A stretch of 64,000 nt of DNA, taken from RGIG5472 sp051867615 (GTDB taxonomy: Bacteria; Bacillota; Clostridia; Oscillospirales; Oscillospiraceae). The number at the start of each line of letters is the position of its first letter. The first letter of the stretch is position 1. A program made the position numbers and the translations under genes. The notes under the pieces are model-generated. The model did not search any database and was not told the origin of the DNA. It saw only the letters and a list, made by a program, of their open reading frames with translations. Shown here piece by piece: positions 27,815-36,932 of the stretch. The stretch lies in the NCBI GenBank assembly GCA_051867615.1, contig JBJDYU010000044.1, forward strand, positions 1 to 64,000. Reading direction: 5' to 3'.

Positions 27815-28573
27815 TTATAAAACCTCTATCCCGGAGAGACGGAACAGCTCCTCCGTTTCCGGATCCAGCTTTCCGTCCGTGATGACGGTGTTCACGCCGC
27901 CGTCTCCCGGCTCGGCAAAGGTGAAGGGGTTCACCCGGCCCACCTTCTGGGAGTCCATCAGGACCACCACCCGCTCCGTCTTGCGGATGACGGCGCGCTT
28001 CAGCTCCGCCTCCGCCTCCACGGCGCTGTTGAAGCCCACACGCTCGCCGAAGCCCGTGGTGCCGAGGAAGGCCATGTTGAAATTCAGCCGCTCGATCTCA
28101 CCTATGCTTCGGATGCCGTTGACGCTGAGGCTGTTGCGGTTGATCTCGCCGCCGATGAGGTGGGAGCGCACGTTTTTCAGCTTCGCCAGCTCCAGCGCGC
28201 AGTTGATGCCGCTGGTAAAGACCATGTAGGAATCGTCCGGGAACTGGCTGGCCATATGGATGGCGGTGGAGCCGGAGTCCAGATACACGGACATTCCCGG
28301 CCGCAGCAGCTTCAACGCCTTTTTCACGATGAGCCGCTTTTCCTCCGTGTTGCGGGAGGCGCGCAGGTCGAAGGCCACGTCCTGCCCCACCAGATTGCCC
28401 AGGGAGCGGGCGCCGCCGTACACCCGGACGATGCGCCGCTCCTCGTCCAGCGCCCGGAGGTCGGAGCGCAGCGTCATCTCCGACACGTCGGGGAAGGCCT
28501 GCTTGAGCTGGGCAAAGCTGACCGCTCCCTCCCGGTTGACGAGGTTTTCGATCTTCGTTCGTCTCTGGTTCAT
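27815..28573 (-). CDS. DeoR/GlpR-family transcriptional regulator
   Basis: A 252-residue regulator. The N-terminal DeoR winged helix is seen in INLVN-like KIENLVNREGAVSFAQLKQAFPDVSEMTLRSDLRALDEERRIVRVYGGA (residues about 7-55). The C-terminal sugar-phosphate-sensing domain contains YLDSGSTAIHMA, NRNSLSVNGIRSIGEIERLNFNMAFLGTTGF and VVLMDSQKVGRVNPFTFAE, all family hallmarks. The usual effector class is a phosphorylated sugar. The ATG at 28573 has AAAGGAG eight bases upstream; an in-frame codon at 28666 overlaps the promoter. It lies upstream of gap in the same direction. Confidence 0.9.
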   Translation of the reverse strand: MNQRRTKIENLVNREGAVSFAQLKQAFPDVSEMTLRSDLRALDEERRIVRVYGGARSLGNLVGQDVAFDLRASRNTEEKRLIVKKALKLLRPGMSVYLDSGSTAIHMASQFPDDSYMVFTSGINCALELAKLKNVRSHLIGGEINRNSLSVNGIRSIGEIERLNFNMAFLGTTGFGERVGFNSAVEAEAELKRAVIRKTERVVVLMDSQKVGRVNPFTFAEPGDGGVNTVITDGKLDPETEELFRLSGIEVL

Positions 28574-28636
28574 ATCCGCGTCTCCTTTGGTCTGCCGGGA
28601 GAAGTCCCGCGGACCTCTCCCCTCGTTGGTTGTTTG

Positions 28637-28666
28637 ATTATACCCGCTTTTTTGCGGCTTTGTCAA
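28637..28666 (-). promoter_or_regulatory. Promoter of the DeoR-family gene
   Basis: On the minus strand perfect TTGACA (28661-28666), an 18-bp spacer and perfect TATAAT (28637-28642). The spacer itself contains a small palindrome (CCGC-A6-GCGG). Confidence 0.8.
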
Positions 28667-28688
28667 ATTTCTTTCCCAAAGGCGCGGT

Positions 28689-29966
28689 TTACAGCAGCTT
28701 TTTGATCTCGTAGCGGACCGCCAGCAGGGTCCAGTTCTGCTGGAAGGGGCGCATCAGGTTCCAGTAGCCCACTCCCGCCAGACCCAGCTCGTCGCTGAGC
28801 CGCAGCTTCTCCTCCACGCTCCGCACGTCCTCGAACCAGACCAGATGCTCCCGTCCCTCCGCGAGATAGTAGAAGTAGGGCGCGCGGGCTGTCTCGTCGT
28901 AGTAGATCTCCGCCCCCATCCGGGCCGCCAGCCGCACCGCCGCCTCATTGCCCATGGTCACGGCCCGGCTCCCCTCCACCCAGGGGAGCGTCCAGTCGTA
29001 GCCGTAATTGGGGATTCCCAGCAGCAGCTTCTCCCGCGGGATCTCCTGCACCGCGTACTCCGCCACCTGCCGCGCCTGGGGCAGCGGCGCCACCGCCATG
29101 GGCGGGCCGTAGGCGTAGCCCCACTCGTAGGTCATGAGAAAGGCATAGTCCGCCGCCGCGCCGAGCGCGGGATAGTCATGGGCTTCGTACAGCAGCCCCG
29201 GCTGCCCGGCGTAGGTCTTGGGGGCCAGGGCCACCGTCAGCAGCAGACCACTGGCCCGGAGCTTCTCCCCCGCCTTGCGCAGAAAGGCCGCATACTCCGC
29301 CGCGTTCTCCGGCGGGATGTACTCAAAGTCCATGTCCATCCCGGCATAGCCCTTTTCCAGCAGCAGCGCCACCAGATTCTCCAGCAGCTTATCCTGCAGC
29401 GCTTCGTCCGTCAGCAGCCGCTGGGCCTTATCGGAGGAAAATTCCCCCTCCCGGGTGATGCTGGTCAGGACCAGAATGGGCGCGGCGCGGTTTTCCCGGG
29501 CCAGACGGATCAGCTCCTCGTCGTCCGTGGGGAGCAGGCTCCCATCCTCCTCAAAGCCGTAGGAGAAGATCCAGAGAAAGGTGAGCAGGGGCAGCGTCCG
29601 CTTCAGCAGGTCCTTGTCAATAAAGGGATAGGCGTAGCCCCCGGTGAGGATGGTCCGCCGCTTTCCGCCCTTGAAGGAGACGGTCAGCGTCTGCCCCGGC
29701 CGCAGCGCCGTCTCCGCCGTCAGCTCCGGGTTATTCTGCAGCAGCGTCAGCACCGAAACGCCCTGCGCCGCCGCGATGGAAAACAGCGTGTCGCCCGGCT
29801 GTACTGTCACCGTCTCCATTGGCAGCACCACGATGAGCGCCTGCCCCACCGCCAGCGTGGAGACGGCGGTCAGCCCGTTGTCCGCCATCAGCCGCTGCAC
29901 CGAAACGCCGTACCGCTGCGCTATGGAGCGCAGCGTATCTCCCCGCTCCACCACATGGATCACCAT
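28689..29966 (-). CDS. LysM-GH18 spore cortex-lytic type glycosidase (SleL/YaaH-like)
   Basis: A 425-residue protein with two LysM peptidoglycan-binding repeats (VIHVVERGDTLRSIAQRYG at 2-20; VTVQPGDTLFSIAAAQGV near 53-70), then a GH18 domain. The catalytic signature is GYAGMDMDFEYIPPEN with the acid Glu after DMDF. The set of domains and the absence of a signal peptide match SleL/YaaH, which degrade spore cortex during germination and reach the spore coat without Sec export. This supports a spore-forming host. GGAGGG precedes the ATG. Confidence 0.92.
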   Translation of the reverse strand: MVIHVVERGDTLRSIAQRYGVSVQRLMADNGLTAVSTLAVGQALIVVLPMETVTVQPGDTLFSIAAAQGVSVLTLLQNNPELTAETALRPGQTLTVSFKGGKRRTILTGGYAYPFIDKDLLKRTLPLLTFLWIFSYGFEEDGSLLPTDDEELIRLARENRAAPILVLTSITREGEFSSDKAQRLLTDEALQDKLLENLVALLLEKGYAGMDMDFEYIPPENAAEYAAFLRKAGEKLRASGLLLTVALAPKTYAGQPGLLYEAHDYPALGAAADYAFLMTYEWGYAYGPPMAVAPLPQARQVAEYAVQEIPREKLLLGIPNYGYDWTLPWVEGSRAVTMGNEAAVRLAARMGAEIYYDETARAPYFYYLAEGREHLVWFEDVRSVEEKLRLSDELGLAGVGYWNLMRPFQQNWTLLAVRYEIKKLL

Positions 29967-30051
29967 AGTCGCTTCCCTCCTGTTCCGCCGCCCGCAAGGG
30001 CGGCTCTGCCCCTATGCTATGCGGCGGCGGAGCGCGGCGTGCGGAGAGGGT

Positions 30052-30083
30052 TATTTACATTCCGTGGGAAAGCGTGGTAAAAT
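30052..30083. promoter_or_regulatory. Possible promoter between the LysM-GH18 gene and the his operon
   Basis: TTTACA (30054-30059), 18 bp, TAAAAT (30078-30083) on the plus strand. The same stretch reads TTTACC-18-TAAATA on the minus strand toward the LysM-GH18 gene, so direction is unclear. Confidence 0.35.
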
Positions 30084-30156
30084 CGTGGGGGAAGCGGAAG
30101 AAAACGGGCTTCATTTTGTGCAAGGCAGAGAATTTATCGCGTTAGCAAATTAGTGC

Positions 30157-30185
30157 TTTACTTTATTAGCAAAATGAAGTATCCT
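30157..30185 (+). promoter_or_regulatory. Promoter of the histidine operon
   Basis: TTTACT (30157-30162), a 17-bp spacer and TATCCT (30180-30185). The leader of about 45 nt is too short for a T-box or His-rich leader peptide. Two TTAGCAAA direct repeats (30142-30149 and 30166-30173) flank the -35 and might be a regulator site. Confidence 0.5.
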
Positions 30186-30235
30186 GTCTTTATCACAGTA
30201 TATATTTCAGCACAGAGGCAAGGGGCTGTATCAAT

Positions 30236-31834
30236 ATGGAATTTGACATGAATATTCTCAAGCCGCAGGAGCGGATCGCGCTGCAGCTGCGGTATCTGTA
30301 TGAGCGCTCGGGCTACCGCAAGTACCACATGGGCCGCTTTGAGGAATACGGGCTGTATCAGGAAAACCGCCGTTTCCTCTCCAGCGAGCAGGTCATCACC
30401 TTTACGGATCTGGACGGCCGTCTGCTGGCGCTGAAGCCGGACGTGACGCTCTCCATCGCGAAAAACGCCCAGCCCGCGCCGGGCGAGTGCGTCCGGTACT
30501 ACTACTCGGAAAACGTCTACCGGCCGAATCTCGCGAGCCATACGTTTCAGGAGATCAGCCAGATGGGCGTGGAGTGCATCGGCGCGGTGGACGGCGCGGC
30601 CACGCAGCAGGTGGTCTCCCTCGCGGCGGACACGCTGCGGCTCTCCGGCGGCGAGGACTGCGCTCTGGCGCTGAGCCATATGGGCTTCGTCACCGGGCTG
30701 CTGGACGCGGTGGGCGCGTCGGAGACCGTCCGGCCCCAGCTGCTTGACTGCATCCGGAACAAGAACGCCCACGACCTGCAGGCCATCGCCGAGGGCGCGG
30801 GCCTGTCCCCCCAGGGCATCGACGCCCTGCGGCGGCTGACCGCCCTTTCCGGCCCGTGGCAGACCGTGCTGGCGGCGGCGGAGCCGCTGGCGCTGAACGC
30901 GCCCATGGGCGACGCGCTGGCGGAGCTTCGCAGCGTCTCGGAGGCGCTGGAGCGCGCGGGCAAGGCGGCGTCGCTGCGGCTGGACCTGTCTCTCGTGAAC
31001 GATATCGCCTACTATAACGGTCTGGTGCTCCAGGGGTATCTGGCGGGGCTGCCCCGCCCGGTACTGCGCGGCGGACGGTACGACCCGCTGATGCGCCAGT
31101 TCACTCCCGGCGCGGGAGCCATCGGCTTCGGCGTGTACTTAGACGAGCTGGAGCGGCTCAGCGCTCCGGCGGCTCCGGTGGAGTCCGACGCGCCGGCGGA
31201 AAAGGTCATGCTCAACGTGGCGCTGCCCAAGGGCCGTCTGGGCGACAGGGTCTATAACCTGTTGGCCAGCGTCGGCTACGGCTGCCCGGAGAACTATAAC
31301 GACACCCGCAAGCTGGTGGTGGAGAACCGGGAGGCCGGCATCCGCTACTTCCTGGTGAAGCCCAGCGACGTGGCCATCTATGTGGAGCACGGCGCGGCGG
31401 ACATCGGCATCGTGGGCAAGGACATTCTGGCGGAGTCCGGCGCGGACGTATACGAGCTGCTGGACACCGGCCTCGGCAAATGCCGGATGTGCGTGGCGGG
31501 CCCCAAGGACTTTGAGGACGACCCGGGCCGCACCCTGCGGGTGGCCACCAAATTCACCGGCATCGCCAAGGACCACTACGCCGCCCAGGGCCGGGACATC
31601 GACATCATCCAGCTCAACGGCTCCATCGAGCTGGCCCCCATTCTGGGGCTCAGCGACGTCATCGTGGACATCGTGGAGACCGGCTCCACCCTGCGGGAGA
31701 ACGATCTGAAAGTCATCGAGGAGTTCATGCCCATCTCCGCCCGGCTCATCGCAAACCAGGGCAGCTACCAGTTCAAGCGCGCGGAGATCGACACGCTGCT
31801 CGGAAAGCTCGTGGAGGTGATCGGCCATGATTAA
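30236..31834 (+). CDS. hisZG: Fused HisZ-HisG ATP phosphoribosyltransferase
   Basis: A 532-residue fusion. Residues 1 to about 307 are HisZ, the HisRS-like regulatory subunit (YEEYGLYQ-like FEEYGLYQENRRFLSSEQVITFTDLDGRLLALKPDVTLSIAK, LPRPVLRGGRYDPL). An Ala/Pro/Glu-rich linker (about 308-324) leads into a short-form HisG (about 325-532: LNVALPKGRLGDRVYNLL, DVAIYVEHGAADIGIVGKDIL, IVDIVETGSTLRENDL). It catalyses the first step, ATP plus PRPP to phosphoribosyl-ATP. Short HisG normally needs a separate HisZ, so the fusion supplies a fixed 1:1 ratio. Overlaps hisD by eight bases. AAGGGG precedes the ATG by about ten bases. Confidence 0.93.
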   Translation: MEFDMNILKPQERIALQLRYLYERSGYRKYHMGRFEEYGLYQENRRFLSSEQVITFTDLDGRLLALKPDVTLSIAKNAQPAPGECVRYYYSENVYRPNLASHTFQEISQMGVECIGAVDGAATQQVVSLAADTLRLSGGEDCALALSHMGFVTGLLDAVGASETVRPQLLDCIRNKNAHDLQAIAEGAGLSPQGIDALRRLTALSGPWQTVLAAAEPLALNAPMGDALAELRSVSEALERAGKAASLRLDLSLVNDIAYYNGLVLQGYLAGLPRPVLRGGRYDPLMRQFTPGAGAIGFGVYLDELERLSAPAAPVESDAPAEKVMLNVALPKGRLGDRVYNLLASVGYGCPENYNDTRKLVVENREAGIRYFLVKPSDVAIYVEHGAADIGIVGKDILAESGADVYELLDTGLGKCRMCVAGPKDFEDDPGRTLRVATKFTGIAKDHYAAQGRDIDIIQLNGSIELAPILGLSDVIVDIVETGSTLRENDLKVIEEFMPISARLIANQGSYQFKRAEIDTLLGKLVEVIGHD

Positions 31835-33128
31835 GATCCTGCCCTTTAACGGCCTGCGGCCGGAGGAGATTCTGAACCGGGATATCCGCTCGGAGGAGGA
31901 CGTCAGCGCGGCGGTAGACGCGGTGCTGGCGGAGGTCAAAGCCCACGGCGATGCGGCCCTCCGGGCGTACACGGAGCGGTTCGACGGCGTGGCGCTGGAC
32001 GCATTGCAGGTGAGCGAAGCGGAGATGGAGGCCGCCTGGGCGTCCCTCGACGCGGAGTTTATCACGACGCTGCAAATGGCGGCGGAGAACATCCGGCATT
32101 TCCACGAGCAGCAGGTCCACCGCGACTTTGTGCTGACGGACCGCCCCGGCATCGTCATGGGGCAGCGCTACACCCCCATTGAAAAGGTGGGCATTTGCGT
32201 GCCCCGCAGTCCGGTGGCCTTCCCCTCCACCATTCTGATGAACGTCATCCCCGCCCGGATCGCCGGGGTGCGGGAGATCGTGCTGGTGACGCCGCCGGAG
32301 CCGGACGGCAGCGTCAGCGCCGCCGCCCTCGCGGCGGCCAAAATCGCCGGCGCGACGAAGATTTTCAAGGTTGGCGGCGCCCAGGCGGTGGCGGCCCTGG
32401 CCTACGGCACGGAAAGCATACCGAAGGTGGATAAGGTAGTCGGCCCCGGCGGCGTTTTCGTGGCGACGGCCAAGCGCAAGGTCTTCGGCGCTGTCGCCAT
32501 CGACATGATCGCCGGCCCCAGCGAGATTTTAGTGCTGGCGGACGGAAAGTCCGATCCCCGGTGGGTGGCGGCGGATCTGCTGAGCCAGGCGGAGCATGAC
32601 GTGCTGGCCTCCGCCGTGCTGGTGACGGACAGTCTGCCGCTGGCAAAAGCCGTTCAGGCGGAGATCGAAACGCAGCTCTCTGCCCTGCCCCGGCAGGCAA
32701 TCGCCCGGAAATCCATCGAGGACAACGGCAGGATCATCGTCACAGACGATCTGGAAAAGGCCGTGGAGGCCGCAAACCTCATCGCCCCGGAGCATCTGGA
32801 GCTGTGCGTGGACGAGCCGCTTAAGCTGCTGGGCAAGGTGAAAAACGCCGGCAGCATCTTCCTCGGCCGGCACGCCCCGGAGGCTTTGGGCGACTACTTC
32901 GCCGGCCCCAACCACACCCTGCCCACCTCCGGCACCGCCCGTTTCTCCAGCCCCCTGAGCGTGGACGACTTTGTCAAGAAGTCCAGCTTCCTTTACTACA
33001 GCGAGGACGCGCTGGCAAAGGCCGCGCCGCGCATCGCGGATTTCGCGGAGCGTGAGGGGCTGCACGGGCACGCCCGCAGCGTCATGATCCGCTGCGAAGA
33101 AAACGAGAAGGGAGAGGACCCCCAATGA
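31827..33128 (+). CDS. hisD: Histidinol dehydrogenase
   Basis: A 433-residue enzyme performing the last two oxidations, histidinol to histidine, with NAD and zinc. Clear motifs are CVPRSPVAFPSTILMNVIPARIAGV, KVGGAQAVAALAYGT, DMIAGPSEILVLAD, LLSQAEHDVLASAVLVTD and APEHLELCVDEP, with NHTLPTSGTARFSSPLSVDDFVKK near the C-terminus. Start ATG at 31827 overlaps hisZG. It overlaps hisC by four bases. Confidence 0.97.
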   Translation: MIKILPFNGLRPEEILNRDIRSEEDVSAAVDAVLAEVKAHGDAALRAYTERFDGVALDALQVSEAEMEAAWASLDAEFITTLQMAAENIRHFHEQQVHRDFVLTDRPGIVMGQRYTPIEKVGICVPRSPVAFPSTILMNVIPARIAGVREIVLVTPPEPDGSVSAAALAAAKIAGATKIFKVGGAQAVAALAYGTESIPKVDKVVGPGGVFVATAKRKVFGAVAIDMIAGPSEILVLADGKSDPRWVAADLLSQAEHDVLASAVLVTDSLPLAKAVQAEIETQLSALPRQAIARKSIEDNGRIIVTDDLEKAVEAANLIAPEHLELCVDEPLKLLGKVKNAGSIFLGRHAPEALGDYFAGPNHTLPTSGTARFSSPLSVDDFVKKSSFLYYSEDALAKAAPRIADFAEREGLHGHARSVMIRCEENEKGEDPQ

Positions 33129-34189
33129 GCCGATTTCTATCTCCTGAGAGCGCCGCGCTGGAGCCCTACACCCCCGGCGAGCAGCCCCAGAACATCCCCT
33201 ATAACAAGCTGAACACCAACGAAAGTCCCTTTCCGCCCTCTGAGCGGGTGCTGGAGGCCCTGAGCCGGGAGGAGGCGCGGAAGCTGCGGCTGTACTCCGA
33301 CCCCACCTGCGCGGGCCTGACCGGAGCGCTTGCGAAGCGCTATGGGCTGAAGGAGGAAAACGTCATCGCCGGAAACGGCTCCGACGAGATCCTGGCCTTC
33401 GCCTTCCGGGCCTTCTGCGGCACAGGAAAGGGCGTCGCCTACGCGGACGTGACCTACAGCTTTTACAAGGCCCAGACGGCCCTGTTCGGCCTGAACGCCA
33501 CCGTCGTCCCCCTGCGGGAGGATTTCTCCCTGCGGGTGGAGGATTACATGGACTTCCCCGGCACCATCGTCATCGCGAACCCCAACGCCCCCACCGGCAT
33601 GGCGCTGCCGCGGGAGGAGATCCGGCGGCTGCTGGCGGCTGACCCGAACCGGGTGGTGATAGTGGACGAGGCCTATGTGGACTTCGGCGCGGAGAGCTGC
33701 GTGCCGCTCATCCCTGAGTACGATAACCTGCTGGTGGTGCAGACCATGTCCAAAAGCCGCTCCCTCGCGGGCGGCCGGGTGGGCTACGCGCTCGGCAGCG
33801 CCGAGCTCATCGCGGACTTAAACCGCGTGAAGTACAGCTTTAACCCCTATAACGTGAACCGTCTCTCCCTGCTCGCCGGTGCGGTAGCGGTGGAGGACGA
33901 GGACTATTTTCAGCAGTGCACCGCCGCCATCCGGGAAAACCGCGCCTGGACGGTGGAGGAGCTGACGGGCCTGGGCTTCACCATACTGCCCTCGAAGGCC
34001 AATTTCATCTTTGCAAAGTCGGACCGCATCTCCGGCGGTGAGCTGTACCGGAAGCTGAAGGAGCGCGGCATTCTGGTGCGCCACTTCGGCGCGCCGGAGC
34101 GCATCGCCGATTACTGCCGCATCACCATCGGCTCCATGGAGCAGATGCGCCAGCTGGTGGACGCCGTCCGGCAGCTGCTGCAAGAGTAA
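33125..34189 (+). CDS. hisC: Histidinol-phosphate aminotransferase
   Basis: A 354-residue fold-type I PLP aminotransferase converting imidazole-acetol phosphate to histidinol phosphate with glutamate. LNTNESPFPPSE, GNGSDEILAFAFRAFCG, NPNAPTG, VDEAYVDFG and the PLP Lys in TMSKSRSLAGGRVGYA are all present. ATGA overlap with hisD; the next gene begins 13 bases after its stop with AAGGAGG. Confidence 0.96.
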   Translation: MSRFLSPESAALEPYTPGEQPQNIPYNKLNTNESPFPPSERVLEALSREEARKLRLYSDPTCAGLTGALAKRYGLKEENVIAGNGSDEILAFAFRAFCGTGKGVAYADVTYSFYKAQTALFGLNATVVPLREDFSLRVEDYMDFPGTIVIANPNAPTGMALPREEIRRLLAADPNRVVIVDEAYVDFGAESCVPLIPEYDNLLVVQTMSKSRSLAGGRVGYALGSAELIADLNRVKYSFNPYNVNRLSLLAGAVAVEDEDYFQQCTAAIRENRAWTVEELTGLGFTILPSKANFIFAKSDRISGGELYRKLKERGILVRHFGAPERIADYCRITIGSMEQMRQLVDAVRQLLQE

Positions 34190-34202
34190 GGAGGAAAACG
34201 CC

Positions 34203-34790
34203 ATGCGTACCGCAGAGATCCGGCGGGACACCGCCGAGACGAAGATCCGCCTGACGCTGGAGCTGGACGGCTCCGGCAAGGCCGCCGTGGACACCGGCTG
34301 CGGCTTTTTCAATCATATGCTGACTCTGTTTGCCCGCCACGGCGATTTTGACCTGCGCGTGACCTGCCAGGGCGACACGCAGGTGGATTACCACCACTCC
34401 GTGGAGGACGTGGGCATCTGCCTTGGCAAAGCCTTCACCGAGGCGCTGGGAGACAAGCGCGGCATCGCCCGCTACGGCCAGTCGCTGCTTCCCATGGACG
34501 AGACGCTGGTGCTGGTGGCCGTGGACCTGTCCGGGCGGGACTACCTGGGCTGGGCGGTGGAGCTGCCCGCGGAAAAGGTGGGCGACTTCGACACGGAGCT
34601 TGCGAAGGAGTTCTGGCTGGGCTTTGTGCGCAGCTGCCCGGGGGCGCTCCACTTCCGCGAGCTTGCGGGGGAGAACACCCACCACATTCTGGAGGCGGCG
34701 TTCAAGGGCGCGGGCCGGGCATTGAAAGCCGCTGTGGCGGTGGATGAAAAACACCGGGACGAAATTCCGAGCACGAAAGGTGTGCTGTAA
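34203..34790 (+). CDS. hisB: Imidazoleglycerol-phosphate dehydratase
   Basis: A 195-residue monofunctional HisB that dehydrates imidazole-glycerol phosphate. Metal-binding His-rich motifs are visible: GFFNHMLTLFARHG, DYHHSVEDVGICLG and, in the second half, AGENTHHILEAAFKGAGRALK. No HAD phosphatase domain is fused, consistent with the PHP-type phosphatase at the operon end. It abuts hisH with no gap. Confidence 0.97.
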   Translation: MRTAEIRRDTAETKIRLTLELDGSGKAAVDTGCGFFNHMLTLFARHGDFDLRVTCQGDTQVDYHHSVEDVGICLGKAFTEALGDKRGIARYGQSLLPMDETLVLVAVDLSGRDYLGWAVELPAEKVGDFDTELAKEFWLGFVRSCPGALHFRELAGENTHHILEAAFKGAGRALKAAVAVDEKHRDEIPSTKGVL

Positions 34791-35402
34791 ATGATCGCGA
34801 TCGTTGACTATGGGGTAGGGAACCTGTTTTCCCTGTCCTCCAGCCTGAAAGCCCTGGGGCTGAAGGCGGAGGTCACCCGCGAGGCGGCGCGGCTCCGCGC
34901 CGCGGACCGCATCATCCTCCCCGGCGTGGGCGCCTTCGGCGACGCGCGGGCCAAGCTGGACGCCACCGGCCTCGCGCCGGTGCTGCGCCAGGAGGCCCTG
35001 CGCAAGCCGCTGCTGGGCATCTGCCTTGGGATGCAGCTGCTGTTTGACCGCAGCTTTGAGTACGGCGAGCATCCCGGCCTGGGTCTGGTGCCGGGACAGG
35101 TGGTGGACCTGCGCCGCGATCTCACGGACAGGACGCTGAAGGTCCCCCACATGGGCTGGAACAGTCTTGAGGTCGTGAAGGACGACCCGCTGTTCCGCTA
35201 CTTTGAAAACGGCGAGTATGTCTATTACGTCCACAGCTTTTACGCCCGGGACTGCGCCGCCAGCACGCTGGGCGTCTCCCGGTACGGCGGCGTGGCCGTC
35301 ACCGGCGTGGTGCGCAGCGGCAACGTCTACGGCGCGCAGTTCCACCCGGAGAAGTCCGGCGACGCGGGCCTGCGGCTGCTGAAAGCCTTCGCGGAGCTGT
35401 AA
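34791..35402 (+). CDS. hisH: Imidazole glycerol phosphate synthase, glutaminase subunit
   Basis: A 203-residue class I glutamine amidotransferase that feeds ammonia to HisF. The oxyanion region PGVGAFGDA, nucleophile Cys in GICLGMQLLFD and the His/Glu pair in GAQFHPEKSG complete the triad. Its ATG directly follows the hisB stop. Confidence 0.97.
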   Translation: MIAIVDYGVGNLFSLSSSLKALGLKAEVTREAARLRAADRIILPGVGAFGDARAKLDATGLAPVLRQEALRKPLLGICLGMQLLFDRSFEYGEHPGLGLVPGQVVDLRRDLTDRTLKVPHMGWNSLEVVKDDPLFRYFENGEYVYYVHSFYARDCAASTLGVSRYGGVAVTGVVRSGNVYGAQFHPEKSGDAGLRLLKAFAEL

Positions 35403-35432
35403 ACGCGCCGCAAGAAAGATAGGAGAACGACT

Positions 35433-36149
35433 ATGCAGATCTTCCCCGCCATCGACCTGCGGGAGGGCCGGGTGGTCCGCCTGTATCAGGGCGATTACGA
35501 CAAAATGACCGTTTACGGCGCGGACCCCTGCGCCGTGGCGAGAGATTTTATTGCCGCTGGAGCCAAGTACCTCCATGTGGTGGACCTGGACGGCGCCAAG
35601 GACGGGACTCTCGCCAATTTTGAGACCATCGCCGCCATCGCCCGGCAGGGCGGGCTGTACATAGAAGTGGGCGGCGGCATCCGGACCGAGGATCGCATCC
35701 GGAAATATCTGGAGCTGGGCGTGGGCCGGTGCATCCTCGGCACCGTGGCGGTGAAGGACTTCGATTTCACCGCCCGCATGGCCCAAAAGTACGGCGAGCA
35801 GATCGCCGTGGGCGTGGACGCGCGGGACGGCTATGTGGCCGTGAACGGCTGGAAGGAGCTGTCCGAAGAAAGGGGCGTGGCCTTCTGCCGTCGGTTGGCG
35901 GAGGCGGGTGTCGGGACCGTCATTTACACCGACATCAGCCGGGACGGCGCCGAGCAGGGCACCAATCTCGCGGTCTACCGGGAGCTGGCGGAAATCGCGG
36001 GTCTTCGCGTCACCGCCTCCGGCGGCGTCAGCTCTCTGGAGGAGCTGCGGACGCTGCGGGACATGGGCGTACACGCCGCCATTCTCGGCAAGGCCCTGTA
36101 CACCGGGAGGCTCAATCTGCAGGCGGCCATCAAGGCCGTGCAGGCGTAA
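35433..36149 (+). CDS. hisA: ProFAR isomerase
   Basis: A 238-residue TIM-barrel enzyme isomerising ProFAR to PRFAR. The N-terminal AIDLREGRVVRLYQGDYDK carries the catalytic Asp. VGGGIRTEDRIRKYL and ASGGVSSLEELRTL are the two phosphate-binding half-barrel repeats. AGGAG precedes the ATG. Separated from hisF by 14 bases. Confidence 0.97.
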   Translation: MQIFPAIDLREGRVVRLYQGDYDKMTVYGADPCAVARDFIAAGAKYLHVVDLDGAKDGTLANFETIAAIARQGGLYIEVGGGIRTEDRIRKYLELGVGRCILGTVAVKDFDFTARMAQKYGEQIAVGVDARDGYVAVNGWKELSEERGVAFCRRLAEAGVGTVIYTDISRDGAEQGTNLAVYRELAEIAGLRVTASGGVSSLEELRTLRDMGVHAAILGKALYTGRLNLQAAIKAVQA

Positions 36150-36163
36150 AGGGGGCGGTCTCC

Positions 36164-36919
36164 ATGCTGGCAAAACGCATCATCCCCTGCCTGGACGTGA
36201 AGGACGGGCGGGTGGTCAAGGGCACCAACTTCGAGGGGCTGCGGGACATGGCGGACCCGGTGGAGCTGGCCCATTTTTACAACGACTCCGGCGCGGACGA
36301 GCTGGTGTTTTACGACATCACCGCCTCCGCGGAGGGGCGGAACCTGTTCACCGATATCCTGCGCCGTGTAGCCGGAGAGATCTTCATCCCCCTGACCGTG
36401 GGCGGCGGCATCCGGACGCTGGACGACTTTGACCGGGTGCTGAAATGCGGCGCGGACAAGGTCTCCGTGAACTCCGGAGCCATCGCGGACCCGTCCCTCA
36501 TCGGCGCGGCGGCGAAGAAGTACGGCGACCAGTGCGTGGTGCTGTCCATGGACGTGAGGCGCGTGGACGGCGAGTTCCGTCTCTTCGCCAAGGGCGGAAG
36601 GGTAGACACCGGCATCGACGCCATGGAGTGGGCGGTCCGGGGCGTGGGAGACGGCGCGGGCGAGATCGTGCTGAACTCCATCGACACCGACGGCGTGAAG
36701 GGCGGCTTCGATCTGGAGATGCTGGACGCGCTGGCTTCCCGGGTCAGCGTGCCTATCATCGCCAGCGGCGGCGCCGGGAATATGGCGCATTTTGCGGAGC
36801 TTTTCACCCACAGCGGCATCGACGCTGGCCTCGCCGCCTCTATTTTCCACACCAGGCAGGTGGATATCCGGGAGTTAAAGCGCTTTCTCCGCGCCAAAGG
36901 CGTGGAAATGCGGGTATAA
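36164..36919 (+). CDS. hisF: Imidazole glycerol phosphate synthase, cyclase subunit
   Basis: A 251-residue TIM barrel partner of HisH that makes IGP and AICAR from [20 protein letters not shown] has the catalytic Asp, [11 protein letters not shown] and the late [16 protein letters not shown] bind phosphate, and [16 protein letters not shown] carries the second catalytic Asp. The ATG at 36164 follows AAAGGGGGC; the open frame further upstream only shadows hisA. Confidence 0.97.
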   Translation: MLAKRIIPCLDVKDGRVVKGTNFEGLRDMADPVELAHFYNDSGADELVFYDITASAEGRNLFTDILRRVAGEIFIPLTVGGGIRTLDDFDRVLKCGADKVSVNSGAIADPSLIGAAAKKYGDQCVVLSMDVRRVDGEFRLFAKGGRVDTGIDAMEWAVRGVGDGAGEIVLNSIDTDGVKGGFDLEMLDALASRVSVPIIASGGAGNMAHFAELFTHSGIDAGLAASIFHTRQVDIRELKRFLRAKGVEMRV

Positions 36920-36932
36920 GGGAGTAAAAACT

